Origin: an uncultured Clostridia bacterium
GTDB taxonomy: Bacteria; Bacillota; Clostridia; UBA1381
DNA length: 64,000 bases
Assembly: GCA_910585485.1 (NCBI GenBank)
Contig: CAJUEZ010000002.1
Coordinates: forward strand, 38,585 to 102,584
Reading direction: 5' to 3'
Made by a program: the position numbers and the translations under genes. The notes beneath the pieces were generated by a model, which was not told where the DNA came from, did no database searches, and worked only from the letters and a program-made list of their open reading frames with translations. Of the stretch, positions 7,588-15,907 are shown piece after piece; the stretch's first letter is position 1; the number at the start of each line of letters is the position of its first letter.

Positions 7588-10241
7588 GTTTCACATATCC
7601 AAACAGAAAAAATAAGGCTCTTGATAATATCAGTCTTACGGTGCGAAAAGGCGAATTTATAACTTTGTGCGGCAAATCCGGGTGCGGTAAAACGACTCTT
7701 TTGCGGCTTCTCAAATCAACTCTCGCGCCTGAAGGTGATGCGAGCGGAAATATATATTTTCGTAGCAGGCTCTTGTCTGAGGCTGAAACAAGAGAGCAGA
7801 GTGCAAAAATAGGATTCGTTATGCAGAATGTGGATAATCAGATTGTAACGGATAAAGTGTGGCATGAACTGGCGTTCGGTTTGGAGAGCCTTGGTTATTC
7901 AACGTCTGAAATACGAACGCGCGTGTCGGAAATGGCTTCTTTTTTTGGTATTCAGACATGGTTTCATAAAAAGGTAACGGAACTTTCGGGTGGACAAAAA
8001 CAGATATTAAATCTTGCGTCCGTCATGGTCATGCAGCCGTCTGTAATTATTTTGGACGAGCCGACAAGTCAGCTTGACCCGATAGCCGCATCCGAGTTTT
8101 TAAGAACGCTTGAAAGGATTAACCGCGAGATAGGAACAACGGTAATTCTGTCAGAGCATAGACTGGAGGAGGCATTTGCTGTATCAGACAGGGTAATTGT
8201 AATGGACGGCGGTAAAGTGATTGCGGACGATAATCCAAAAAGACTGGGCGCTATACTGAAAAATCACGATATGTATTGCGCGCTGCCTGTGCCCGCGCTT
8301 GTTCACGGCGAGGTGGAAAATGATTTGGAATGTCCTGTCACTGTCCGTGAGGGCAGGGAATGGCTTGAAAAATATTCCCAAACTCATTTGATAAACAGTG
8401 ACTCGATACCGAAAATAAATCGGCAAGACAAAATGGCTGACATAGTGATTGAAATAAAGGACGCATGGTTTCGGTATGAGAAGAATCTGCCTGATGTAAT
8501 TAAAGGTTTAAATGTAAAGATTAATCAAGGAGAACTGTTTGCGATAGTCGGAGGAAACGGCACGGGCAAAACAACGGCTCTGTCACTGATTTGCGCTTTG
8601 AACGCTCCATACCGCGGCGATGTATTGATAAACGGTGAAAGCGTTTTAAAAGTGAGTAATTTGTATAACGGTATTTTGGGTGTTCTGCCTCAGAATCCGC
8701 GGACGCTGTTTGTAAAGAAAACGGTGAGTTTGGATCTCTTTGATATACTGTCGGGACAGAAATTATCTAAAAAGGAGCAAGAAAAACGTGTTGAAAGCGT
8801 ATCAAAACTGTGTCGGATAGAAAATTTGCTTCAAAGCCATCCGTATGACTTGTCCGGCGGCGAACAGCAGAGAGCGGCATTAGCTAAGGTGCTGTTGCTT
8901 TCGCCGAAAATTCTTTTGATGGACGAGCCAACGAAGGGTTTTGACGCGTGTTTCAAGCAGATATTCGCGGATATTTTAAGCGATTTAAAAGCGAACGGTG
9001 TCACGGTTGTCATGGTGTCGCATGACATTGAATTTTGTGCCGAATACGCTGACAGGTGCGCGATGTTTTTTGACGGGAATATAACGTCAATCGGTGAGCC
9101 GAGAGAATTTTTCGCAGGAAAAAGCTTTTATACAACGTCGGCTAACAGAATGGCAAGGGGCATTATTCCCGCGGCTGTGACGGCGGAGGATATTATAGCC
9201 GCATGCGGAGGCATCGCGCAAGTAAGAGAGAACGCGGCAGAGGCAGTTATTAAGTTTGCGGATAATAAAGAGATTGAGAAAAAGAATAGCGCTAAAATAA
9301 AAAAGCGCGCGCCTGTAATTGTTTTGGGAATTATATTCGCGCTTCTTTGCGTGCTGACCTGCGCGGCGCAGGTATCGGATTTTGATGTACTGCATTTATC
9401 GTCTGTTGTGCGCGTGGACAGCAGTATATTGCAGCTAATTACGATTATTGAAATTGCCGCGGCATTTATATGTCTTTTGCCGCAAAAAGAATCCTGCATA
9501 GAAGTAATACAGCAGCCGCGGGGACGGCGGAAGCTGCCTAAACGTACTATGGCGGCGGCAGCAATGATACTTCTTGCAATACCTCTCACCATATATATAG
9601 GAGTTTTCTATTTGCAAGACAGGAAATATTATTTCATAAGTCTTCTTGTAATACTGGAAACCATCATACCGTTTTTCATGGTGTTTGAAGGCAGAAAACC
9701 TAAGGCGAGGGAATTGGTGGTGATAAGCGTGCTTTGCGCCATAGCCATAGCCGGCAGAACGGCATTTTTCATGATTCCGCAGTTTAAGCCTATGGCGGCG
9801 GTTATTATAATAGCAGGCGTATGCTTTGGCGGTGAGGCGGGGTTTTTAGTGGGCGCTGTGACGGGATTTGTGTCAAATTTCTTTTTCGGGCAGGGCCCAT
9901 GGACTCCATGGCAGATGTTCGCGCTCGGTATTATAGGTTTTTTGGCGGGGGTATTTTTCAATAAAGGCGTTTTAAGAAAGAGAAAGGTTTCTCTTTGTGT
10001 TTTTGGTTTCTTTGCGGCAATTATTGTTTACGGATTGATTATGAATTCGGCAACGGTTATTATATGGCAGGGAAAGCCGACGGGTGAAATGTTTATATCA
10101 TCGTATACTATGGGTTTCCCGTTTGATTTGGTGCACGGCGCTTCAACGGCTTTTTTCCTTTGGGTAATCGCTGAGCCGATGATTGAAAAGATAGACAGGA
10201 TAAAAATCAAATATGGATTAATCTCTGACAGAAAAAACTGA
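7560..10241 (+). CDS. ECF transporter fusion: two ABC ATPases plus S component
   Basis: An 893-residue protein starting at ATG after GGAGG. The first ATPase domain (1-240) has Walker A GKSGCGKT (38-45), signature LSGGQKQ and Walker B VIILDEPTS. The second (about 295-520) has Walker A GGNGTGKTT, signature LSGGEQQRAALAKV and Walker B ILLMDEPT. From about residue 580 it turns into a membrane protein. The C-terminal block (about 720-893) looks like an ECF S component of the ECF_trnsprt/DUF3816 type, with segments such as GEAGFLVGAVTGFVSNFFFG. ATPases and S component are usually separate chains, so a three-part fusion is unusual. The riboswitch predicts cobalamin or a related corrinoid as substrate. 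Confidence 0.88.
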   Translation: MADYKIENLSFTYPNRKNKALDNISLTVRKGEFITLCGKSGCGKTTLLRLLKSTLAPEGDASGNIYFRSRLLSEAETREQSAKIGFVMQNVDNQIVTDKVWHELAFGLESLGYSTSEIRTRVSEMASFFGIQTWFHKKVTELSGGQKQILNLASVMVMQPSVIILDEPTSQLDPIAASEFLRTLERINREIGTTVILSEHRLEEAFAVSDRVIVMDGGKVIADDNPKRLGAILKNHDMYCALPVPALVHGEVENDLECPVTVREGREWLEKYSQTHLINSDSIPKINRQDKMADIVIEIKDAWFRYEKNLPDVIKGLNVKINQGELFAIVGGNGTGKTTALSLICALNAPYRGDVLINGESVLKVSNLYNGILGVLPQNPRTLFVKKTVSLDLFDILSGQKLSKKEQEKRVESVSKLCRIENLLQSHPYDLSGGEQQRAALAKVLLLSPKILLMDEPTKGFDACFKQIFADILSDLKANGVTVVMVSHDIEFCAEYADRCAMFFDGNITSIGEPREFFAGKSFYTTSANRMARGIIPAAVTAEDIIAACGGIAQVRENAAEAVIKFADNKEIEKKNSAKIKKRAPVIVLGIIFALLCVLTCAAQVSDFDVLHLSSVVRVDSSILQLITIIEIAAAFICLLPQKESCIEVIQQPRGRRKLPKRTMAAAAMILLAIPLTIYIGVFYLQDRKYYFISLLVILETIIPFFMVFEGRKPKARELVVISVLCAIAIAGRTAFFMIPQFKPMAAVIIIAGVCFGGEAGFLVGAVTGFVSNFFFGQGPWTPWQMFALGIIGFLAGVFFNKGVLRKRKVSLCVFGFFAAIIVYGLIMNSATVIIWQGKPTGEMFISSYTMGFPFDLVHGASTAFFLWVIAEPMIEKIDRIKIKYGLISDRKN

Positions 10242-10267
10242 TGTTTTCTGTGTCATATTAATATCAA

Positions 10268-10309
10268 AAAAATACAGGTTACTTAAATCTAAAAGTAACC
10301 TGTATTTTT
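10268..10309 (+). terminator. operon terminator
   Basis: AAAAATACAGGTTACT pairs perfectly with AGTAACCTGTATTTTT around a 10-nt loop. The symmetric A and T tracts make it usable from both strands. It ends the cobalamin operon and may also serve the convergent membrane-protein gene. Confidence 0.85.
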
Positions 10310-10396
10310 GTAATTCTACTTGATTGTGTTAAACCACCGCTGTTTTTCCATGGGACGGTAATTTAATATTAAGCATTGTTATATATGTAATTCACA

Positions 10397-10798
10397 TTAG
10401 AATATCCATGATGTGAACATTTTTCCAAATATCTTGTATATGAAGTTAATACCCACATTTGAGAAGAATGCAACCACAAGACCGAATAACAGTCCCACAG
10501 ATGAAACTATCAGCGCGATAAGAAGAATCTCTTTCTTGCCGCCTGTTTTTGTAAGAATACATACAAGCGAAATCACAAGACCCAACACACCTAAAACGAT
10601 AGAAGCGCTGTATGAACAACAAGCGAAAAGCAATGACGCAGCTCCTAAAATTAATGCCACGAATCCAATACAGTCCTTCCAGCTGTCAAACCGGAAAAGG
10701 TTCGACGCTTTATGCGGAACGTTCTGATATGGAACGTTATATGGCGGCTGATTCTGATATGGTGGTTGATTTGGTTGATTTGGCTGATTATAATCCAT
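10397..10798 (-). CDS. small Pro/Gln/Asn-rich-headed membrane protein (DUF4190-like)
   Basis: A 133-residue protein. The ATG at 10798 is chosen because GGAGGG (10811-10806) precedes it; an upstream in-frame ATG lacks a site. The N-terminus is a repetitive NQPNQPPYQN-type tail (about 30 residues). Two to three hydrophobic helices follow, with glycine-rich turns. Bacterial DUF4190/TM2-type proteins have this combination. The function is unknown. It is monocistronic and convergent with the cobalamin operon. Confidence 0.7.
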   Translation of the reverse strand: MDYNQPNQPNQPPYQNQPPYNVPYQNVPHKASNLFRFDSWKDCIGFVALILGAASLLFACCSYSASIVLGVLGLVISLVCILTKTGGKKEILLIALIVSSVGLLFGLVVAFFSNVGINFIYKIFGKMFTSWIF

Positions 10799-10914
10799 TA
10801 TAATGCCCTCCGTTCTTTGCATAATTTTTTTATAACATAATTCTATCATATATTTTATAATTCGTCAACAAAAATATGGATTATTACGTTTATTTTACAA
10901 ACAATTTTTTACTG

Positions 10915-10944
10915 TTGTAAAGGAACAGGGGAATGTGTTATACT
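10915..10944 (+). promoter_or_regulatory. sigma-A-type promoter for the acetyltransferase gene
   Basis: TTGTAA (10915-10920) and TATACT (10939-10944) are 18 bp apart, about 35 bp before the acetyltransferase start. Confidence 0.55.
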
Positions 10945-10979
10945 AAACTCGAAAATAATCGGATTTAGGATATGATATT

Positions 10980-11414
10980 ATGTCGAATATAGAATTGCTG
11001 AATAAATCGCGTACGTATGAGGTTATGGACTTATGGCTGCGGACAACGACTCATTCGAACTCGTTTGTGGAAAATAATTTTTGGGAAAAGTATTATGATG
11101 TTATAAAGGATAAATATATTGAGGAAAAGGATGTTTACATTTACACGGAAGGTGATAAGGTCATAGCTTTCACGTGCGTAAATGATGCTAATATGATTGC
11201 GGGACTGTTTGTGGATCCTGAATATCAGAATAAGGGTATAGGCACGGAAATGATAGAATTTCTCAAGTTGAAGTATCCGATTCTCCATATAAAGACGTAC
11301 GCGCTAAACAGGAAGGCGCTGGCATTCGCGTCAAAGGCGGGATTTATTATTGACGGCGCGGAGCGTCATGAACATAATAACGAGGTTATGTACACAATGT
11401 TGTGGAGCAGATAA
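10980..11414 (+). CDS. GNAT-family N-acetyltransferase
   Basis: A 144-residue single-domain GNAT protein. The acetyl-CoA-binding motif A is visible as GLFVDPEYQNKGIGTEMI (about residues 80-97, with the Q/R-x-x-G-x-G/A signature as QNKGIG). Beta 6/7 follow (ALNRKALAFASKAGFI). The length and the phrase FVDPEYQNKGIG resemble the YjaB-type subfamily. The substrate cannot be read from sequence. It is monocistronic with its own promoter and terminator. Confidence 0.85.
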   Translation: MSNIELLNKSRTYEVMDLWLRTTTHSNSFVENNFWEKYYDVIKDKYIEEKDVYIYTEGDKVIAFTCVNDANMIAGLFVDPEYQNKGIGTEMIEFLKLKYPILHIKTYALNRKALAFASKAGFIIDGAERHEHNNEVMYTMLWSR

Positions 11415-11423
11415 TATAAAATA

Positions 11424-11468
11424 TATGCCGTATTAACATTTTTTGGTTAACGCGGCATACTTTTTTTG
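11424..11468 (+). terminator. terminator of the acetyltransferase gene
   Basis: TATGCCGTATTAAC and GTTAACGCGGCATA pair with one mismatch and one wobble. A run of T follows (11461-11467). Confidence 0.8.
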
Positions 11469-11477
11469 TATATTATA

Positions 11478-11506
11478 TTGCAAAAAAAATGTGTTTGTGA
11501 TAAAAT
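11478..11506 (+). promoter_or_regulatory. sigma-A-type promoter for eda-kdgK
   Basis: TTGCAA (11478-11483) and TAAAAT (11501-11506) are 17 bp apart, 38 bp before the aldolase start. Confidence 0.55.
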
Positions 11507-11543
11507 ACCAATATCATTAAAAAAAACAAGGAGGAATTATCCA

Positions 11544-12197
11544 ATGTTAAAAGAAGATGTGTTAAAGAAGCTTACAGACTGTGGTCTTGTTGCGGTTGTA
11601 AGAGCAAACAACGCTGAAGAAGCCATTAAGATTTCCGACGCTTGTCTTGCAGGCGGATGTACAGGTATTGAACTTACATTTACAGTTCCCGGAGCGGACA
11701 AGGTTATTGCTGCTTTGGCTGACAAGTATTCAAACGGTGAAATGATGCTTGGCGCGGGTACAGTTCTTGACCCTGAAACAGCAAGAATGGCAATTTTGTC
11801 AGGCGCAAACTTTATTGTGAGTCCTGCGTTTAATCCTGAAACAGCTAAGCTTTGTAACCGTTACAGAGTTCCGTATATGCCGGGTTGCGCTACTATTACA
11901 GAGGTTATCACAGCGATGGAAGCCGGTGCTGACATTATAAAAATATTCCCTGCTGACCTTTACGGTCCTAAGATTATAAAGGACATCAAGGGTCCTCTTC
12001 CGCAGGCTCAGATGATGCCTACCGGTGGTGTTGATAAGGACAATGTCGCGGAATGGATTAAGGCGGGTGTTGTCGCGGTAGGAGCAGGCTCGTCACTTAC
12101 AAAGGGCGCTAAGACAGGCGATTATCAGGCAATCACTGACACAGCAAAAGAATTTATCGCAAACATTAAGGCTGCAAGAGCAGAATTAAATAAATAA
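11544..12197 (+). CDS. eda: 2-keto-3-deoxy-6-phosphogluconate aldolase
   Basis: A 217-residue TIM-barrel class I aldolase that cleaves KDPG to pyruvate and glyceraldehyde 3-phosphate. The start at 11544 follows AAGGAGG; an earlier in-frame ATG lies in the terminator/promoter region and is rejected. The active-site Glu lies in GIELTFTVPG and the Schiff-base Lys in ADIIKIFPADLYG. GGV near residue 180 is the phosphate site. It is followed 21 bp later by a KDG kinase, so the pair forms the lower half of hexuronate/KDG catabolism, consistent with pectin or uronate use. Confidence 0.93.
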   Translation: MLKEDVLKKLTDCGLVAVVRANNAEEAIKISDACLAGGCTGIELTFTVPGADKVIAALADKYSNGEMMLGAGTVLDPETARMAILSGANFIVSPAFNPETAKLCNRYRVPYMPGCATITEVITAMEAGADIIKIFPADLYGPKIIKDIKGPLPQAQMMPTGGVDKDNVAEWIKAGVVAVGAGSSLTKGAKTGDYQAITDTAKEFIANIKAARAELNK

Positions 12198-12218
12198 TAA
12201 TAAAGGAGAAAAAATATA

Positions 12219-13250
12219 ATGGCTAAAATAGTAACAATGGGTGAAATCATGCTAAGATTATCAACACCCGGAAATCAGAAGTATATTCAGGCTACACAGT
12301 TTGATATTAACTATGGCGGCGGCGAGGCAAATGTTGCAGTTTCACTTGCAAACTACGGTCATGACGCTGAATTTGTTTCAAAAGTTCCCGAAAACCCGAT
12401 TGGCACATGCGCAATCGCGGCGCTTCGCAAGTACGGAGTTGAAACAAAGCACATCGCTAAGGGTGGAGACAGACTTGGTATTTACTTCCTTGAAACAGGC
12501 GCTTCCATGCGTCCTTCAAACGTAACATATGACAGAGCAAACTCATCAATCGCTACAGCCACAGCGTCTGATTTCAACTTTGATGAAATTTTTGAAGGAG
12601 CTGACTGGTTCCACTTTACAGGTATTACACCGGCAGTTTCTGACGCGGCGGCAGAATTAACAGAGTTGGCTTGTAAAGCGGCTAAGGCTCATGGTGTGAC
12701 AGTTTCATGCGACCTGAACTTTAGAAAGAAGTTATGGTCAAGCGAAAAGGCTCAGAAGGTTATGTCAAACCTTATGCAGTATGTTGACGTATGTATCGGC
12801 AACGAGGAAGACGCGGACAAAGTTCTTGGTTTCAAACCTGAGAATACAGACGTAACAAGCGGCGAACTAAATCTTGCGGGTTATGAAAGCATCTTTAAGC
12901 AGATGGTTAAGAAATTCGGCTTCAAGTATGTTATTTCTTCGCTCAGAGTTTCTAAGTCAGCTTCAGATAACGGCTGGTCAGCTTGCATTTACTCATCAGA
13001 AGATGATGAATTTTATCATTCAAAGGAATACAGAGTACATCCAATCGTTGACCGAGTAGGCGGCGGCGACAGCTTTGCAGGCGGTACAATCTGCGGATTT
13101 GTAGACGGTAAGAACTTCAAGGATGCTCTTGAATTTGGCGTTGCAGCTTCTGCTTTGAAGCACACAATTCCTGGTGACTTCAATCTTGTTACAAGAGAAG
13201 AGGTTGAAACTCTTGCCGGCGGCGATGGCAGCGGAAGAGTACAGAGATAA
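12219..13250 (+). CDS. kdgK: 2-keto-3-deoxygluconate kinase (PfkB family)
   Basis: A 343-residue PfkB-family sugar kinase that phosphorylates KDG to KDPG, the substrate of the adjacent aldolase. The N-terminal glycine motif is GGGEANVAVSLANYG (about 30-44). The C-terminal motif DRVGGGDSFAGG (about 277-288) carries the catalytic Asp and anion hole. RBS AAAGGAG. The C-terminal GRVQR tail is ordinary. Neighbour and family agree on KDG kinase. 2-keto-3-deoxygalactonate is possible as an additional substrate. Confidence 0.9.
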   Translation: MAKIVTMGEIMLRLSTPGNQKYIQATQFDINYGGGEANVAVSLANYGHDAEFVSKVPENPIGTCAIAALRKYGVETKHIAKGGDRLGIYFLETGASMRPSNVTYDRANSSIATATASDFNFDEIFEGADWFHFTGITPAVSDAAAELTELACKAAKAHGVTVSCDLNFRKKLWSSEKAQKVMSNLMQYVDVCIGNEEDADKVLGFKPENTDVTSGELNLAGYESIFKQMVKKFGFKYVISSLRVSKSASDNGWSACIYSSEDDEFYHSKEYRVHPIVDRVGGGDSFAGGTICGFVDGKNFKDALEFGVAASALKHTIPGDFNLVTREEVETLAGGDGSGRVQR

Positions 13251-13316
13251 GCTTAAATTGAACAAAAGTAAAATAAGTAACATATGGTTTGCGGTTTTGC
13301 AATCATAAACCTTTAG

Positions 13317-13367
13317 AAAAAGGCTGCTGTAAATGAGCGATAACACTCATTTGCGGCAGCCTTTTTA
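13317..13367 (+). terminator. terminator of eda-kdgK
   Basis: AAAAAGGCTGC-AAATGAG and CTCATTTGCGGCAGCCTTTTT form a long stem with a T tail. A-rich and T-rich flanks also allow use by the convergent DUF2752 gene. Confidence 0.85.
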
Positions 13368-13379
13368 TTTTTCTGTCTG

Positions 13380-13778
13380 TTATGGCATGAAATTAAAAAT
13401 ATTACGAACTATGGTATAAACAAGCCATAGGATAAGTATTGTAAGATAAAACCAAAATTTATGCGGAAACAGCCGAACGGGTTTTTTTGGCATTGACCAT
13501 ATGTTTATCAGTTTTTCCACGTACACGAGCAGAATAATCGCGCATAACAGAGGTATAGTCGCATTGTATCGCACAGCGTCAAAAAAATGGAGTGAGAGCA
13601 TGGAACGTAATGCCCGCGTATTTCCGCATGCCGGACATAATAAGCCTGTCATTTCAAGAAAATCGCACTGCGGAAGGTTATATGACATATTGATTATGTA
13701 CTGTCTTAATATAAATACTACAGCTATAAATATTATTGGCGAAAGTGTAAATATGAGCCTTTTTGTTTTAAAAGTCAC
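13380..13778 (-). CDS. DUF2752 membrane protein
   Basis: A 132-residue protein starting at GTG. It has the family signature GLLCPACGNTRALRSM (about residues 44-59) after a first helix, then two further hydrophobic helices. DUF2752 proteins are small inner-membrane proteins of unknown function defined by the CPxCGxTR motif. It is monocistronic and convergent with kdgK. Confidence 0.85.
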   Translation of the reverse strand: MTFKTKRLIFTLSPIIFIAVVFILRQYIINMSYNLPQCDFLEMTGLLCPACGNTRALRSMLSLHFFDAVRYNATIPLLCAIILLVYVEKLINIWSMPKKPVRLFPHKFWFYLTILILWLVYTIVRNIFNFMP

Positions 13779-13859
13779 AGAAAATCAAACCTTTCATTCA
13801 GTTCTGCATTTTATCATACCATAAATTTAATGACATTTCAATAAAATAGTAAAATCTAC

Positions 13860-13888
13860 TTGTTTATCAAGGGAAAATGTTATATAAT
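13860..13888 (+). promoter_or_regulatory. sigma-A-type promoter for the glycosyltransferase operon
   Basis: TTGTTT (13860-13865) and TATAAT (13883-13888) are 17 bp apart, about 70 bp before the glycosyltransferase start. Confidence 0.65.
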
Positions 13889-13956
13889 AAGAAACAGATT
13901 TACATTGCAGGGGAAAATACGTCTTAGTTTTTTGAAAGGAGTTAATAGTTACAATT

Positions 13957-14934
13957 ATGGATAAAAGCGTTAATTTATATGTGGTGGTTCCTTGTTATAA
14001 TGAGGAGGCCGTCTTGCATGAAACCTCAAAAAGAATGCTTGAACTGTTTGGCAATATGAAATCGGAAGGACTTATAAATGATAAAAGCAGAATTGTTTTT
14101 GTTGACGATGGATCAAGGGACAAGACATGGAGCATAATCAATGACCTTACGAAGGAACATACAGAAATAGCGGGTGTAAAGCTTGCGAAAAATGCCGGAC
14201 ACCAAAACGCTCTTTTCGGCGGACTAATGACAGTTAAGGACAGCTGTGACTGCGCTATTTCGATAGACGCTGACTTGCAGGATGATATAAATGTTATACC
14301 GGAAATGGTTAAGAATTATCTTGACGGATATGATGTGGTTTACGGTGTGAGAAATAAGCGAGACACAGACACGTTTTTCAAACGAACAACCGCTGTAGGC
14401 TTTTATAAGCTTATGCATCTTATGGGTGTAAATATAGTGTTTAATCACGCGGATTACAGACTTATGAGCAAAAGGGCGCTTGATGGTCTTGCCCAGTTCC
14501 ATGAACGTAATTTATTCCTTCGCGGCATGGTACCGCTTGTGGGTTATCGTTCCACAAGTGTGTATTATGACAGAAACGAGCGATTTGCGGGTGAGTCAAA
14601 ATATCCGCTTAAGAAAATGCTTTCCTTCGCGTTTGACGGAATCACATCTTTCAGTATAAGTCCGATTCGAATGATTTCGGCTTTTGGAGCTGTTGTGTGT
14701 GTAATAGCCGTCGCAATGGCAGTATACGCGCTTGTACAAAAGATTATAGGGCATGCGGGAGCCGGCTGGGCGTCGTTAATGATGTCGATATGGTTTATAG
14801 GTGGAGTACAGCTTTTGTCTGTGGGACTGATAGGAGAGTATATCGGCAAGCTGTATAAAGAAGTGAAAAGAAGACCAAGATACATTATTGAAGCATATGT
14901 GAATGAAACTTCAGAAGCCGAAAAGAGCGAATAG
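13957..14934 (+). CDS. polyprenyl-phosphate glycosyltransferase (GT2, GtrB/DPM-like)
   Basis: A 325-residue GT2 enzyme. The N-terminal catalytic domain has VVVPCYNEE (about 9-17), FVDDGSRD and the metal-binding DADLQDD. ERNLFLRGM and GESKYPLKKM are typical of the dolichyl/undecaprenyl-phosphate mannose/glucose synthase branch. Two C-terminal transmembrane helices (about 240-300) match GtrB/YkcC-type enzymes, which load a sugar onto undecaprenyl phosphate for envelope glycosylation. The sugar is not predictable. RBS GAAAGGAG. Confidence 0.88.
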   Translation: MDKSVNLYVVVPCYNEEAVLHETSKRMLELFGNMKSEGLINDKSRIVFVDDGSRDKTWSIINDLTKEHTEIAGVKLAKNAGHQNALFGGLMTVKDSCDCAISIDADLQDDINVIPEMVKNYLDGYDVVYGVRNKRDTDTFFKRTTAVGFYKLMHLMGVNIVFNHADYRLMSKRALDGLAQFHERNLFLRGMVPLVGYRSTSVYYDRNERFAGESKYPLKKMLSFAFDGITSFSISPIRMISAFGAVVCVIAVAMAVYALVQKIIGHAGAGWASLMMSIWFIGGVQLLSVGLIGEYIGKLYKEVKRRPRYIIEAYVNETSEAEKSE

Positions 14935-14974
14935 ACTTTTTATTAGGATTTTTTGCGGAAAGGAAGTAATAAAA

Positions 14975-15907
14975 ATGTATGACATAGCAATAATCGGCGG
15001 CGGACCTGCGGGAATGTCCGCAGCTATATACGCTGCGAGAGGCGGCATGAAAACTATAGTGATAGAAAAAATAGCTTACGGCGGTCAGGCTGTAAAAACT
15101 CATGAGGTAGACAACTATCCCGGATTTTTTGATAATCCGACCGGAACGCGGCTTGCGGAAGCTTTTGAAACACACGCGAGAAAATTTGATGTGACTTTTA
15201 CAAATGAAAATGTTAAGTCCATAGAAAACGCAGAGTTTGGTGTGAAAATCATTAACACCCGCAAAAATAAGTATATGGTAAAATCAATCATCTTTGCGAC
15301 CGGCGCGACTCCGAAAACGCTTGGTGCGGATGGAGAAGAGCAGTTTACGGGAGCGGGTGTTTCTTATTGCGCGACGTGTGACGGAGCGTTTTTTAAGGAT
15401 AAAGATGTGTGCGTGATTGGTGGCGGAAATACAGCTATGGAGGACGCTTTGTACCTCGCTTCGTTTTGCGGAAAGGTATATGTGATAAACAGAAGTAAAA
15501 AATTCCGCGCGGCGGCGACGCTTGTTGACAGGGTAAAAAGCAACGGAAAGATACAAGTTATAACAGATACTGTCGTTGAGCGTTTTGGCGGCGGGAATGT
15601 GTTGGAATCAGTCACATTGAAAAATACGCTTACGAATGAAAAGAGCGCTTTAAAAGTTTCGGGAGCGATTGTCGCGATAGGGATTAAGCCTTCGACAGAA
15701 CTTGCCGCAAGCTGCGGAGTTGAATTATGCGGCAAAGGCTTTATAAAAACAGATATGTATCTCGCTTCGAGCGTTAAGGGTATATTTGCGGCGGGCGACG
15801 CGCGTGTTTCACCTCTTCGTCAGGTTGTGACAGCAGCGGCTGACGGAGCGATTGCGGCGACTTCAGCTATAAATTATGTAAATGAATTGGGAATAAAAAG
15901 TATATGA
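14975..15907 (+). CDS. trxB: thioredoxin reductase (NADPH)
   Basis: A 310-residue flavoprotein of normal TrxB length. The start at 14975 follows AAAGGAAG; an upstream in-frame ATG inside the intergenic region is rejected. The FAD motif IGGGPAGMSAAIYAARGG is at 6-23, the redox-active disulfide CATC at about 133-136 (YCATCDGAFF), the NADPH motif GGGNTAMEDAL near 153, and the C-terminal FAD motif GIFAAGDAR near 270. It is preceded by the glycosyltransferase gene and overlaps the amidohydrolase gene by 4 bp. Confidence 0.9.
   Translation: MYDIAIIGGGPAGMSAAIYAARGGMKTIVIEKIAYGGQAVKTHEVDNYPGFFDNPTGTRLAEAFETHARKFDVTFTNENVKSIENAEFGVKIINTRKNKYMVKSIIFATGATPKTLGADGEEQFTGAGVSYCATCDGAFFKDKDVCVIGGGNTAMEDALYLASFCGKVYVINRSKKFRAAATLVDRVKSNGKIQVITDTVVERFGGGNVLESVTLKNTLTNEKSALKVSGAIVAIGIKPSTELAASCGVELCGKGFIKTDMYLASSVKGIFAAGDARVSPLRQVVTAAADGAIAATSAINYVNELGIKSI

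Noticed and set aside
9128..9592. 154-codon minus-strand ORF inside the ECF fusion
   Set aside because: Antisense shadow of the membrane region; low-complexity Ser/Ile-rich translation.
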